A stretch of 64,000 nt of DNA from Ailurus styani (lineage: Eukaryota; Chordata; Mammalia; Carnivora; Ailuridae). Both the position numbers and the translations under genes were made by a program. Below are positions 46,005-58,149 of the stretch, piece by piece. Each line of letters begins with the position of its first letter. The stretch's first letter is position 1. The stretch is taken from positions 10,379,548 to 10,443,547 of the forward strand of contig LNAC01000001.1 of assembly GCA_002007465.1 (NCBI GenBank), given 5' to 3'. The notes below the pieces were generated by a model. The model was given only the letters and a program-made list of their open reading frames with translations. It searched no databases and was not told the origin of the DNA.

Positions 46005-46640
46005 CCATGTTCATTGCAGCATTATTCACAATAGCCAAGATACAGGAACAACCCTAAGTGTCCAACAATGGATGAATGGATAAAGAAGGGTGGTGTGTGT
46101 GTGTGTGTGTGCGCGCGCGCACACACACACACTGGAATACTACTCATCCAGAAGAATGAAGGACGTCTGCCATTTGTGATGTGGATAGACCTTGAGCGCA
46201 TTATGCTAAGTGAAATAAGTCACAAAGAGAAAAACAAATACTATATAATCTCACTTACATGTGGACTGTAAACAAGCCACTCTCATAGAAAAAGACTAGA
46301 ATGGTGGTTACCAGGGCTGGAGGGTGGAGGTGGGAGAAATGGGGAGATGGTGGCCAAGGGGTAGCAACTTGCAGCTATCAGCTGAGTCGGTTTTAGAGAT
46401 CTGGTGTAGAGCATGGTGACTGTAGTTAATAATGCTGTATTATACACTTGAAATTTACTAAGATGATCTTAAATATTATTACCACAAAAAAGATATACTA
46501 ATTATGTAACATGAAGCAGGTATAGTTAATACTACAGTGACAATCATTTCTCAATATACAAGTGTATCAAATCAACATATTATACACCTTAAATTTACAC
46601 ACTGTTATAGCTCAATTATAGCTCAACAAAGCTCGGAAAA
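46005..46640 (+). mobile_element. L1 3' end, older subfamily
   Basis: 'catgttcattgcagcattattcacaatagcc', 'caatggatgaatggataaag' and the 3' UTR series 'gtggttaccagggctggagg', 'tgactgtagttaataatgctg' and 'cacactgttatagctcaatt' show the ORF2 end and full 3' UTR. 5'-truncated and not coding. The alternating tract at 46093-46132 lies within it. It is antisense to PLPP4. Confidence 0.88.
46093..46132. repeat. Palindromic (TG)n(CG)n(CA)n tract
   Basis: An unbroken run of alternating purine-pyrimidine: TG repeats, then CGCGCGCG, then CA repeats. It is self-complementary about its CG centre and is the kind of sequence that adopts left-handed DNA or a hairpin. Confidence 0.95.
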
Positions 46641-46822
46641 AAACTGAGTAAAAAGACCAAGGAATACTGGAAAAGGAGGCTAACACTAAGCTGCTAAAGA
46701 AATCAACTGTTGCTTCTCTCCCTTAAATGATTTCCCAAGCCCTTTAGCTGGTTATTTTGCAAGTACTGTCATGCATCCTCACATGAATCAGTACCCAGTG
46801 CAACTGGACAATAATGCCAATC

Positions 46823-47030
46823 AGACTGAGGGTTACTGGAGGGGAGGAGGTGGGGGGATCGGGTAACTGGGGGATGGGCATTCAGGAGGACACTTGATGG
46901 AAAGAGCACTGGGTGTTATCTGCACCTGATGAATCCCTCAAATCTACTTCTGAAACCAATGATACCCTATATGTTAAGCAAACTGAATTTAAATTAAAAA
47001 ATTTTTTAAAAAGAAATGCAGCACATACAC
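46823..47030 (+). mobile_element. Short 5'-truncated L1 3' UTR, younger subfamily
   Basis: 'ctgagggttactggagggg', 'ggatgggcattcaggaggacac', 'gcactgggtgttatctgc' and the A-rich end 'tttaaattaaaaaatttttt' match the 3' UTR of the L1 at 11917-13660 (see 13450-13625). About 200 bp were retained. Confidence 0.88.
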
Positions 47031-47734
47031 ACACACAAAAAAGAGGAATGATCCCCTTGTAAAATACCAAAGGTGCATCTAAATCACTCTATACACTCTC
47101 AGCAGAAGATACAGGACTTCTCACCAGTAGATGTAACTGCTTTGTTTAAAAACATAACAATAAAACTTCCTGGCTGTCTCCAAAATATAACCAGGCAAGA
47201 AGCAGAAGGGTGATTCTTGCCATTCTCCACCTGTTGGGCAGCCAGCTGGACTTATCAGAGAGGCTTCCCCAGATTCCGCAGTCATTACTGGAAGGTCTTA
47301 ATGGCTTTCGAGATTTTGCACAGCACTGCAAATTTGGGTAATCGAGTTTGGGGAAAAGTGTAATCAAGCTGATTTATCCACTATTACCTCCCCCTATTAT
47401 CCTCCTTGTTACCCCATTCTGCAATTACTTGCATGGAAAATTTTTACACAATAGAGACATGGAGACAAAGACAGCAGACCCCCTGAATCCTACAGTGACC
47501 AAGGGGCTCGGCTCTTCCCAGGGAGCCTGGGCTCCTCCAGGAGACAGCCGCCTGCAGGCTGACCTCAAGACAGTAGTGTAAATGAGGCGCAAATGCCCAG
47601 TGAGCCTCCGCTCCAAAGCTAGAGCTCCTGAACCCTACACTCACTTGGAAACTCACAGTTATCACCCTTCGGGAGAGGACTCACTCCCCATCAGGTCAAC
47701 ATTGCCAATCACCACCAAGTGCATTCCAAAGCAA

Positions 47735-47931
47735 GGGGCACCTGGGTGGCTCAGCCATTAAGCATCTGCCTTTGGCTCACGTCATGGTCCCAGGGTCCTG
47801 GGATCCAGCCCCACATGGGGCTCCCTGCTCGGCGGGAAGCCTGCTTCTCCCTCTCCCACTGCCCCCTGCTTGTGTTCCCTCTCTCACTGTCTGTCAATTA
47901 AATAAATAAATAAAATCTTTTAAACAAACGA
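47735..47931 (+). mobile_element. CanSINE 10
   Basis: Head 'ggggcacctgggtggctcagcc', 'gggatccagccccacatgggg', tail 'caattaaataaataaataaaatc'. Convincing duplications were not found. It is directly followed by a minus-oriented MIR, into whose edge it may have inserted. Confidence 0.9.
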
Positions 47932-47934
47932 CAC

Positions 47935-48045
47935 AAACCCTATGGAGTATGACAAACATTCCCTCCATCTTACAGATGGTCAAACTGAGGCTCCCAGAAG
48001 CCATGCAGTATCCGTGCCACCAGACCTCAGAGCCACGTCTGCGGG
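47935..48045 (-). repeat. MIR SINE relic
   Basis: 'aaccctatggagtatgac', 'catcttacagatggtcaaactgaggc' and 'cagacctcagagccacgtc' indicate reverse-complement MIR, truncated at the SINE. Confidence 0.6.
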
Positions 48046-48510
48046 GCCCCAGAGCCGGTGCTCATACTCACTAGGTGCTCCTGCCTCATCAAGGGAAAGG
48101 GGGAGACAGCGGGGTCTGTTCCCATCCAAGGGTCCGCTGATCTTTTAAAGGAGGATTTGGAAAGAAGGGAGAAAACTTGAAAGGAACGGAAAGAAAACCA
48201 CTCGCTGGGGGAAGCTGGTGGTGCCATCTTGGTTGGAGGTCGTTGGCAACACCTGCTGGGAGCCCCACTGAGAGCAGGGCCACCAGAATGCCTCCTGACC
48301 TTTCAGAGGGCACCTGTGTCTCTAAAGCTCAGTTTCTGCATGTGTAAAATGCTTGGGTGACCTCTAAGCGATACCGTGGAATGGACTGCTAGGGCTTGAA
48401 GAGCTTCTGACGTGAGAACAGAGCAGAGCAAGAAGGTTCTGGGGAGTGCTTCTCAACCCCGAGCTGCACATCACACTCACTCCAGAAACTTGAAAAACAT
48501 CACTGGCCGG

Positions 48511-49503
48511 GCCCTGCCCCAGACCAATCCGGTTTGAATCTCTGGGGAACCAGGGTGGGGTCCCCCGCCGTGGAGCTGCTCTGCAAGGAAGACAGGCAGG
48601 AGGCAACGAGGAGTCCATGGGACACTTCTCCTTTCACTTCGGCTCCTTTCTCTTTCCTGTGGATTCTCCCTTGGATGTTGTCTTTACCTCTCAATCAGTA
48701 ACGGTCCTTCTTAAGATGTGACAAGGAATCCAGTTTCCGGCACCAAAACACACGTGTGCTTGTTTTCTCTTCCACCCACGAATCCTTCTGTTTCGCAGGG
48801 AGTCCCCTCCCAAGACCCCGCCAGTCACGAGCTCAGCGGGCATGGCGTTGCCAGCATCTGCGCTGCCTGGTNGAGAGCCCGATGCGGGCCTCGATCCCAG
48901 GACCCTGGGATCATGACCTGAGCCGAAGGCAGCGGCTTTAACCCACTGAGCCACCCAGGCGCCCAGTAACGGTCCTTCTTAAGATGTGACAAGGAATCCA
49001 GTTTCCGGCACCAAAACACACGTGTGCTTGTTTTCTCTTCCACCCACGAATCCTTCTGTTTCGCAGGGAGTCCCCTCCCAAGACCCCGCCAGTCACGAGC
49101 TCAGCGGGCATGGCGTTGCCAGGATCTGCGCTGCCTGGTCCNGCCCTGCCCCAGACCAATCCGGTTTGAATCTCTGGGGAACCAGGGTGGGGTCCCCCGC
49201 CGTGGAGCTGCTCTGCAAGGAAGACAGGCAGGAGGCAACGAGGAGTCCATGGGACACTTCTCCTTTCACTTCGGCTCCTTTCTCTTTCCTGTGGATTCTC
49301 CCTTGGATGTTGTCTTTACCTCTCAATCAGTAACGGTCCTTCTTAAGATGTGACAAGGAATCCAGTTTCCGGCACCAAAACACACGTGTGCTTGTTTTCT
49401 CTTCCACCCACGAATCCTTCTGTTTCGCAGGGAGTCCCCTCCGAAGACCCCGCCAGTCACGAGCTCAGCGGGCATGGCGTTGCCAGCATCTGCGCTGCCT
49501 GGT
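48511..49503. repeat. Near-identical blocks A-B / SINE-B / A-B joined by single Ns
   Basis: Block A (185 bp) occurs at 48511-48695 and 49143-49327. Block B (176 bp) occurs at 48696-48871, 48964-49139 and 49328-49503. No indels separate the copies. I see one difference in B2 ('ccaggatctg' for 'ccagcatctg') and one in B3 ('tccgaagacc' for 'tcccaagacc'). Single Ns stand at 48872 and 49142, exactly at the copy junctions. This looks like unmerged allelic contigs and not a real tandem array. Confidence 0.9.
48873..48964 (-). mobile_element. CanSINE 5' fragment between B copies
   Basis: From 'gagagcccgatgcgggcctc' to the inverted head 'gagccacccaggcgccc', that is the 5' half of a minus-oriented CanSINE. 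The missing part (A-tail side) would lie where the N at 48872 is. It abuts 'agtaacggtcc', the first bases of block B. Confidence 0.92.
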
Positions 49504-49720
49504 CCTAGGCTGAGACTGGCCCGGGCCGGCAGCGGGTCCCTAAGCCCGAAGGGGTGCCGGACACGGGGATCCGGAGTGAAGGAGGCACAGTGCACATCCC
49601 CAGGGAGCCCGGGAGGGGCTGGGGGGAGGGTCAAGCCTAAACTCAGCCGTATTAGGTTCCTACTGCTGTTGTAACAAACTTAGTGGCTTTAACAACACCA
49701 GTTCTAGAGGTCAAAAGTGG

Positions 49721-49949
49721 GGTGCATGGGGGGGCTGGGAGGCTCAGTTGGTTAAACCTCCCAACTCTTGGTTTCAGCTCAGGTCATGATCTCAGGGCTG
49801 TGAGACTGAGCCCCGGGTCCAGCTCTGGGCTCAGTGTGGAGTCTCTTCAGATTCTTTCTCTCTCACCCTCTGCCCGCCACCCACACCCCAACTTGCGAGT
49901 GCTCTCTCTCCCTTTAAAAAAAATAAATAAAATCGTAAAAAAAAAAAAG
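49721..49949 (+). mobile_element. CanSINE 11
   Basis: Diverged head ('gggggggctgggaggctcagttgg'), 'aactcttggtttcagctcagg', 'tgtgagactgagccccgggtcc', a C/T-rich part and an A-rich tail. An older subfamily, with no clear target duplication. Confidence 0.85.
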
Positions 49950-51894
49950 GTCTGATGCACATCTCACTGGGCTCAGATCAAAGTGCTACAGGGCTGCATT
50001 CCCTTCTGGAAGCTCGAGGGGACAATCACTTCCTTGCCCTTTCCAGCTTCTAGAGGTCTTCCTCATTCTTTGACTCGTGACCCCCTTCGACTTCACAGCC
50101 AGCAAGAGTAGGCCTGGAACTGTGTGCCCCACATCTCTCTGGGCCCCTCTTCTGCCTCGTCTTCCTCCACTTTCAAAGACCCACATGATTAGACGGATCC
50201 CACGTGATAACCCAGGATAACCTTCCCACCGCCAGGTGATCCGAGGAGCAACCTTAGTTACCTGTGGGACCTTAAATTCCTTTGCCACGCAAGGTAACAT
50301 GTCCACAGTGTCTGTGTCCCTCCACCCCAGGCCCACAGTGGTGACCACAGCGGACACTGGAGCAGACTCACGCTGCCCCAGCACCTCCTGAGGGCTTCAC
50401 ACACGCTATGGCGCTCAGTCCTCACGATCCCCTCAGAGCTCGGCATTATCTGAAGCTCCACTGTTTGCACCTGAGCCAACTACTCCAGCCCACCCAGCTC
50501 AAAATCACCCGGGAAAGGTCGCTGGCACTCTCACCCACCTCTGCTGATGGATGCCAGCACCGACTCCGAGTCCTGAACTTGAACAACAATGTCTAATTTA
50601 TCCCAATTCCGACCTGGATGAAGACGAGGCGGAGCCCCAGCAGGGAGCACCCCACAGGGAAGGGGGGACCCCTCTGCAGGCCCGGAGACCTCCAGGCTGG
50701 GGGCAGGGGCGCAGGGAACCAGGACAGTGAGGATGAGGATGGGACAGGGACAGCGATGGGAAGCTGTGCACCAGTCCTGTCAGTGGGAGCCGTGAGGACC
50801 TGGGAGCCATGTGGATCTGCGCTACACCCTAAACTGCAGCTCGAAGCTGTGACCCTGGGGTGCCCCTGCCCAGCACTGAGGACTAGCGGAGGTGGTCCAA
50901 CCCACCTCCATAGCCTGGAATCACAGCCTGGCCAATCCATATCCTTCCCGGACTTGTGATTCTCTCACTTGATTCCGGCCACGCCGGCTTCCCCCGGGGG
51001 CCCTAAACTTGCCAAGCGTGCCCCCACATCGGAATTTCGTCCTTGCTATTTCCTCCACCTGGAATGTTCCCCCAGACACCTGCAAGGCTCGCCCTTCACT
51101 TGCTTCAGGTCTCTGCGCAAACAGCGTCTCGTCAGTCAGGGGTTCTGGAACACTTCCACATAAAACAGCAGCACCCCGTCGCAAACCAGTCCTCCCTCTC
51201 CTCCTTGGCTGCCCTTTTCTCAACTGTTCATCACCATCCAATAGACTATATTTTTATTTGTGTGCTTATTTCAGTCTTTCTCACTGGACTAGCACACAAC
51301 CTCGATGGGGGCAAAGACTTTCTCCATCTGGTTGCTGCCGTGTCTGCAGGGTCCAGAGTTCTCGCCTGAAGTCTAACAGGTTCAGAAGAAGTTGTTGAGG
51401 AATGGATGTTCTCTTTCCACGATTTCAGACGAAAAAAAAAAAAACCATCCATACATTTACTGATATCTCCTCCAACAAATGGTCTGTAATCATATTTCTG
51501 GCTACGAGAGAGAGTTGTGGGAAATGAGTTAGGTGTCCTTCACACGCACACACACACATAGACCACACAACTGAGAAGGCCACACACAGCCAGGCCAGGA
51601 TGACAAAGGGCAGAGAGGCCTGGATACAGACCCGACCTGGGCTGCATGAGGCCGGGAGAGTTTGAGGATTTGATTCCATCCTTTCCCTCACTCCGACCTC
51701 TACGAGGCAGAAAAGCTCCCCAAGCTCCACACATGTGGAAATTTGTAGTCGGTTTTCATGGAAAAGCTCAGTTCATCTAGACAACAGCTTTCTAACAACC
51801 TCGACCATGGGCAACACGGCTGAGAACCTGAAAGCAGACGGGAACATCAGCTATCTTTTGTCAAGTGGGCCCCAGGGTCAAGTGCTCGACAGTA

Positions 51895-52030
51895 CTGGAG
51901 ACTAATTCCACATTTCACAGCTGAGGTTCAGAGAGATGAAGTGACCGGATGGCGATTCTGCAGCCAGTTAACCAGCAGCGGGGACTCAAACCCAGGGTTT
52001 CCTGGCTTCAGGCCTGGGAGCTCTGCCCAT
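51895..52030 (-). repeat. MIR SINE relic
   Basis: 'ccacatttcacagctgaggttcagagagatgaag' and 'gggactcaaacccagggtttcc' are characteristic reverse-complement MIR stretches. Confidence 0.7.
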
Positions 52031-53228
52031 CACCCCGCACCACCTCCAGGCCTGCAGAGGACAAGTGTCAGCGGGTTAACGCAGATGAGCTGGGCCACGT
52101 GCCGTCCTGGGAAAAGAGGGGACTCCAGCACCAGTGTCCCAGGATCGTACGCGGAGGCACTGGCAGGTCAGCTTCCTCCCCTGAAAACGGAGGACACAGA
52201 AGGGGCCTCTACAAGGAAGGCACAGAGTCCTGGCCACTGAAGTCCTGTAATTAGAGACGCCGGAGGGGCTGTTGCCAAACCCCAAGGCAGGAGAATCATA
52301 GCCTCAGTGGCCCTGGGAGTAGGAGCAGATTTTAGTTATCAGCTGCTTACTAGCTGACTTGGAAGAAGGTGTCAGGGTCCTCATCTGTCCCACACAGATA
52401 GCAGGAGCACCGAGGCCCACCCAGAGGCCGGGGGCACTGTGACACAAAGTGCCAGGCAGTCAGGGAGAGCCCCGGCAGGGTGTGCTGTTGATGAAGTCAC
52501 TGTTATGATCATTAGCTTTCAACTGCTCCCCCTCCAGCATTCGGCTTTCACGGTTCATCGGTGACGCCCACCAAGCAAGCAGCCGGATGTGCTTGGAGAG
52601 TGCCACTTGTTTTAAAGCTCTTTCATTCGAAGAACTACATTGTCCCTTCTTCCTGACATCCCCTGTGAGGCCCTGGAACCCCCAGGACGTTCCTTCCTTG
52701 GCAGTCCATACCTGGGCATGGTCTAGCTAAGCAACCACAATTCCGTCCCCTGTTCCCCAAAGCACAGGGTCTGAAAACCTGTCACTGCCTGGTGACCAGA
52801 GGGGTACAAGATCCAGTGGTGTGAGGTCCAGAATCCTACCCTGTACTCTGAGGGTGGTCATACCACCAATCAGGGCATCCACTGGGCATCTATTGTGAGC
52901 CACTCACAAGGTCACTGCTCAGGGAGGAGCATCTAATAAGGCAGACACAGGCCCTTTGCATCCTTGGTCCAAAGCAGAAGGTGGACAATCAGACAGACAC
53001 CTGCCACCTGGTTTGGGGAGCACTGTACTGGGGAAGAAGGAGCTCTGTCCATCTTGCAGGCTCAGGGGAAGCTGCCCAGAGGAAGTAAGAGCTCCGCTGG
53101 GGGCTGGAAGCCAGTACGGGTTGGGAGAGGGGGCGGGAGAGGGGCACTGGAAGAAGCGCTCCAGGAAAGAAGTGCTAGCAGGCAATCTACCACCCTCTAG
53201 ATCTGGAGGTCCTACTGCTATCAATAGC

Positions 53229-53284
53229 ATACACGGCATAATTAATTTTAAAAACCATACGAGGCATAATTAATTTTTAAAATC
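53229..53284. repeat. Two-copy 28-bp tandem duplication
   Basis: 'catacacggcataattaatttt' (from 53229) is followed by 'catacgaggcataattaatttt' (from 53256). AT-rich and about 90 percent alike by eye. Confidence 0.85.
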
Positions 53285-53439
53285 AGCATCTAGGAAGCCC
53301 ACAGGCCTTACTCGGTCTTCTGGACACAAACTGCCTTTGAGCCAGGCCTCTCCCCCTCGCTGGCAGCTGCTGCTGGCTCTGCCGAAGGGAGCTGCAAGAC
53401 TTCACATGTAATCCTGTTAGGGTTTACCTTGTTAGTTTC

Positions 53440-53720
53440 AGACCCATCATTCCTGCCAAGATTTTTATGAATCTTGATTCTATTATCCTACATATTGGAC
53501 TTCCATCCCAGTTTTGTGTCATTCGCAAATTTGATAAGCCTGCTGTCTATGTCTTTATCCAAGTAGCTGATAAAACCTTGGACAGAGGAGGTCAGATTCA
53601 GAGTCCCGAGGCATGGATGGGCCTTGACAGCATCCCCCAGCTGTGCCCCAGATGCACAGCCACTGCCTGCACTCTCTGGATGAGCTATTTGTTCAACCTC
53701 TAACTACCACAGTAGCCAGA
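53440..53720 (-). mobile_element. CR1/L3-type LINE relic (reverse-transcriptase part)
   Basis: 'tttgtgtcattcgcaaatttgataagc' is the antisense of a FADDT-like reverse-transcriptase motif. It is followed at the expected distance by 'agctgataaaacc' and 'gagtcccgaggca', antisense of the F-I-N-D and P-Q-G-S-like stretches of CR1/L3 elements. Very old, with no open frame. Confidence 0.55.
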
Positions 53721-54264
53721 TGACAGAGTCTCCTGTTGTACTCTAGGGGAACACAAACTCCGTAACAAGAATTGTAACATCTCACTTATACAGAACAAAC
53801 TATCACGGCCATTCCTCTGTAAGAAGCAGTGAGCAATTTAAAAAGCCCCTAGGCATGACCCATACTCAAGCCCTTAAACAGAGGAGAGCTATTTAGACCC
53901 TCAAGCTAAACCTATTCACTCTTATTTTAAACACAGTTCTAAGATGACTATCTCCTTTCAAGGCCCTTTGCAGACTAGCAGTTGCAAATTGTAGTAGAAA
54001 CATAACTTGCTTTAAGTAACATACTGCCCTTAGCCTTTCACATAGAGAGAAAAACATTTAAACTGTAAGAAACAAACCACATTAATTAAAACCCTCAGTT
54101 AGTGCATGGGAAAGGTGCCTTACACCTCAGTACACCAAAAGGAATCAGAGGACCACCTGAGGGCCATTGGTCACCAGCAATAAATTAAATTATGTTTGTC
54201 ATCCTTTGTTTTAGAATAAAGGTAACAACTTTTTTTTAAAAAAATGCATAATACGAGTTATTTG

Positions 54265-54640
54265 CTGCATGAGGAAACATTTATTCATTCAGCAAACTTG
54301 TCCTGCACACCAAGATGCACAGGAAGGGTGGAAATGGAAGAGGGATGGAAAGGCCTTGCCCAAAAGCAGTGACCCCAATAGGCAAGGTTCCTGTATTTAC
54401 AGAGCTTACAACCTGCTGAGTGGGGACAGACAATAAACAAGGATGCCGATAAATAATGGACAGCATCATTTCTGATTAAAATAAGTACATCCAAACACTA
54501 AAACAGGGGATATGATAATGCAATAGGGTGGGGAATGGGACATTGAACAAAATGTCCAGTAAAGGTTCCTCTAGCAAGGGACATTTGAGCAGGAAGGATG
54601 AGAAGAAACAGCCAGATCACGTACTGCAAAGAGGAATGTC
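54265..54640 (-). repeat. L2-type LINE relic, long copy
   Basis: 'aacatttattcattcagcaaac', 'acagagcttacaacctgctgagtggggacagacaataaacaagg' (in part) and 'gggacatttgagcaggaagg' run in the order of a long reverse-complement L2 3' region. Confidence 0.65.
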
Positions 54641-54879
54641 AACTGGTATAACCTTTGGCAGAAGTAGAGGGGGAAAAAACGCTTTGTCCCAGAAATTCCT
54701 TATCCAGGAATTAATGTAAGAATATAATCAGGGATGTGCACAATAACACAGAAGCCAGAAGGTTCAACACAGTATTGTTCACATCAACCCATACCCAGGG
54801 ACAGCCTACTGAGGTCCACCACCAGCAAGCTGACCTTATCAAATTATTTGCCTTAGTTTAATGGATTGTGTTGCAGCTG

Positions 54880-55480
54880 TAGGGCAGAAACCCCTGTGAG
54901 TTCTTGGCTGGAACCCCTTTGCCAAAAGACAGATTAACAAGAGAAAGACAAACAAGAGGTTATTAACATGTATCCCACATGTTCACATGGGAGATACCCA
55001 AAGAAAAATGAGTAACTCAAAGCTGTGGCTTAGAACTCCAGCTTGTACAGCATCCTCTGTAAAGAACAATAAATTTGTGGAGAAATGAAAGGACAAAGAA
55101 AGAGTTTTAGCACTTCCAAGGGCAGCAAACTGTGGGAAGGTCAATATATGAGAGAACACTAATGGTACATAAAAGCTGGTCAGTGAAGTTTGTTATGTGA
55201 ATTCCTCCAATGCCATCTCTGAATTGATAGGGTCCAATGTTGTCTCCAGTGACCGATTTCTGTCCTTCCCAGTACAGAGGGGAGGCAGACACTCTTGAAA
55301 ATTTATGCCCCACTTTTAGGCAAAGAGGGGGAAGGCAGGGAACCTTCCTCATCTGCCTCCTCTCAACTGCCTTCAACTCAAAATAATCTTTATGCCAAAG
55401 TGGCATATTTGGAGGTGGTGTATCCTGCCAACCTTCACAGCCTTTCCAAAAGCAAGTCGGGGATGAATATTTCTTAGCAT
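54880..55480. repeat. Unclassified repeat-like sequence
   Basis: 'gacagattaacaagagaaagac', 'gttcacatgggagatacccaaag' and 'gccaaagtggcatatttggagg' recall a known dispersed mammalian repeat, possibly LTR-related. I cannot identify family or ends, and no retroviral coding sequence is visible. Confidence 0.3.
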
Positions 55481-56394
55481 AGTAAGATATTGAGGGTATA
55501 ATGCCAAATGGAAAAGGCAGGCTACAAAACTATATTTTAGAGAAGGCAGACCTTTTTTGCATAACACATAACCATGTGTTATGGCAGAGGAGAAAAAAAA
55601 AAAAAAAACTAAGAGAATACAAACCAAAACGTTAACTGTGGTCTTCTCTGGCTAGTAGGATCATAAATAATTTCACTTTCTTCTCTTCTTGTAGAAGTTT
55701 CCTGCACTGAACTTACATTTGTTTTATAATCTTAAAATATTGCTTATTTAAAATAAAAGGAAAAAATTCTAGCAAAGGCAACATTCTTAATAAGTATGGT
55801 TCTGAAAGAGGTGAACTTTGGCGAAGAGGTAACACAGCCATGCAAAACTTTCCATGCCCTAGGAAGAGGTGGGAAGTAACTGAGTGTGAGGTCTAGCCTG
55901 AGGAAATGGGTCTGATCCCACCGAGGACCCCACCCAAGAAGGTTGTGGACAGTCAGCTCTGGACATGGGTCCTGCCCAGGATGGAGACCTGGCAGACTAC
56001 GGTGTGTGTCCAGACATTTAAATAAACACACACGTGGCCACACTATCACACTGTCACCTTTGCCACCTCCCTGCTTGGTGCTAGCCTGCACAGCCTCTAA
56101 ATGACACAGCCCAATGGGAGAAGGTCAGGAGTCGCCTTTCCTGGGGACTCGACAGAGCCACAAACCCACAGGGCATCTCAGTGCAGCACCTGGACTTTTC
56201 CTCATTGCATTTCTCCCTCAAGAGGAAAAGTGATCCAACTTGAGTGACCCATGGCCTCCCTCGATTTCTCCTTTGTACTTCTCTGTACATCTACAGGGCA
56301 AGCTTTGACCTCTGTCTTCCTATATATAGGCCCAGGAGATCCCGACTGGAAGAGTTCTTTCCTACAGTAGACACAAATGTCAGTTGTAGTGAGG

Positions 56395-56515
56395 TGATTT
56401 CAACAAAAGCCCAATATTTCCTGAGCATCTACTATGTGCTGGGCACATATCAGGGGTGGGAAGGACAGTGGTGAAGCCTCCTCTCAAGAAAGCCCTCCTC
56501 TCAAGAAGCTTTCAG
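56395..56515 (-). repeat. L2 relic with 17-bp tandem duplication
   Basis: 'tatttcctgagcatctactatgtgctgggcac' is reverse-complement L2. Near its end, 'cctcctctcaagaaag' is repeated once in tandem (about 56476-56509). Confidence 0.65.
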
Positions 56516-57349
56516 TGGAACAGGACAAATGCTTTCATAACCCAAACCAACAAGGAGAAATTATGCCTGGACTCATTTATATCTGACATCGATTTGTACT
56601 TAGGACTTGACACTGTTCAGTGTGAAGTCGAACCTGGCTTACTCCAGAATGAGACCTGCTTTCCGATTTCCCACTGTAGGCAGGGGCTCATGATTTTCAA
56701 CACAACCAGCAGAAAAACCCAGGACAGTGGTTTTAAAAACACCTCAGAAACAAAAAATTGACAATGGGAACACTTCTTTCTCAAGTACAACCTTCACAAA
56801 GTTCTGTTCTCTTCTTTTCCTCAAACTTGAAATAATTAAATTTAATCCAAAAAGTATTCAGCCTACCTTTAGATTCTCCGAAGAGGAAAAAGAAAGCCCT
56901 CAGGCAGTAATTCTAAATGCTGACAAAGCAGTAGGGAAATTTTTTAAAACCCTGTTCTCCTGGATTAATTCAAAGCAGGCGGCTCACGTTCTTGAGAGGA
57001 AAATGAAAACCATGATTCACATTTTAGGCATAAAGTACACAGATAATTAATCAAGCTTCATCCAAGGCTCTTGATGCTTTTCATGTTGGCTTATTCTAAG
57101 GCAGCGTTGGTTTCCAACACTGCCTGCTGACATCCAGAGAGAAGTTCTACTTGTTCAAGAAAGAAACAGCAATCACGGTAAACTAAAACAGGTTTGCCTT
57201 ATAAACACGTGGCTTTCACAGGCAAGATGAGGTCATGGTGACCAGAGGACCACTGGGAGAAATGTGCCAAAAGAGACATTTTTCTCTGAAGATGGGACCA
57301 GAAGAAGGGTGGGGAAATTTCTAGAAGAACACCAACCACCAAGATGATG

Positions 57350-57480
57350 GCGGCTTATGTTTATAGCGTGCTCCCTGCCTGCCGGGCACCACTTAGCCAG
57401 AATTTATTCCCTGCCAGTTTCCAATAGGTACTATTTTTATCCCTACTTTGCAGATTCATAAACTGAGAAAGGAGCGGTTG
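57350..57480 (-). repeat. MIR SINE relic
   Basis: 'tttatagcgtgctccctgcctgccgggcacc' and 'ctactttgcagattcataaactgag' match reverse-complement MIR with divergence. Confidence 0.6.
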
Positions 57481-58121
57481 AAGGAATCCAAGCAGAGATG
57501 GAGGCAGTATCTGATGTGCGGTCTGGCTCTGGATCCCGGGATCCCTGGCACGAGGCTCCCCCACCTCTGAGCATGGATCTGTTAGGACCGAGATCCCTGG
57601 CAGGTGCAGTGTGCAGGAGGCCAGCGTGTGGCTGTGGACCAAGCTGTCACCCCACCCAACCCCAGCAAGAGAGCGACAGAAATAAAGAGCTACCCAAGCC
57701 AGGAAGACCTGGACCCCCATTCTGCCTCCACCACCTATCGGCAGATGACCACAGACAGATCAACAACCCTGCCCTGCCCTTCCCCACCTGCAAAGGGACA
57801 GAGTTAACAGCATTCACTTCATGTTGGTGTCCTAAGGACTAGGTGAGCTAACTGCACACAAAGTCCCAGAACCTCACCCGGTTGCGCTGTGAAAATGTGT
57901 AGGATTGACTGAAATTATTAGGCTGTGCTGTTCTCAAGCTACCCCTGATGAATATTTTTGCAAAAGTAAAGATAGTTTCTGATATTGAATAATATATTTC
58001 TTAATGTATTAAGGAGGTCATTCTGATTTTAGGCGTGATTTTTCACTTTTTAGATTTTCTTAAAATGAATTAAATGTGCTTATGCTAAAAAAGACCCTCA
58101 CCCGGCACAGAGTAAGCATCC

Positions 58122-58149
58122 AAAAAAAAAAAAAAGAAGAAGAAGAAGC
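58122..58149. repeat. A-run and (AAG)n
   Basis: Thirteen or so A bases followed by AAG units. No SINE body precedes it. Confidence 0.85.

Noticed and set aside
54880..55480. Endogenous retrovirus
   Set aside because: Some LTR-like text, but no gag, pol or env similarity, no paired LTR, no primer-binding site. Left as unclassified repeat.
56727..57050. 107-residue plus-strand frame with ordinary composition
   Set aside because: No domain or homologue recognised, no start context, no neighbouring exon-like sequence. Its length is within chance in AT-rich DNA.
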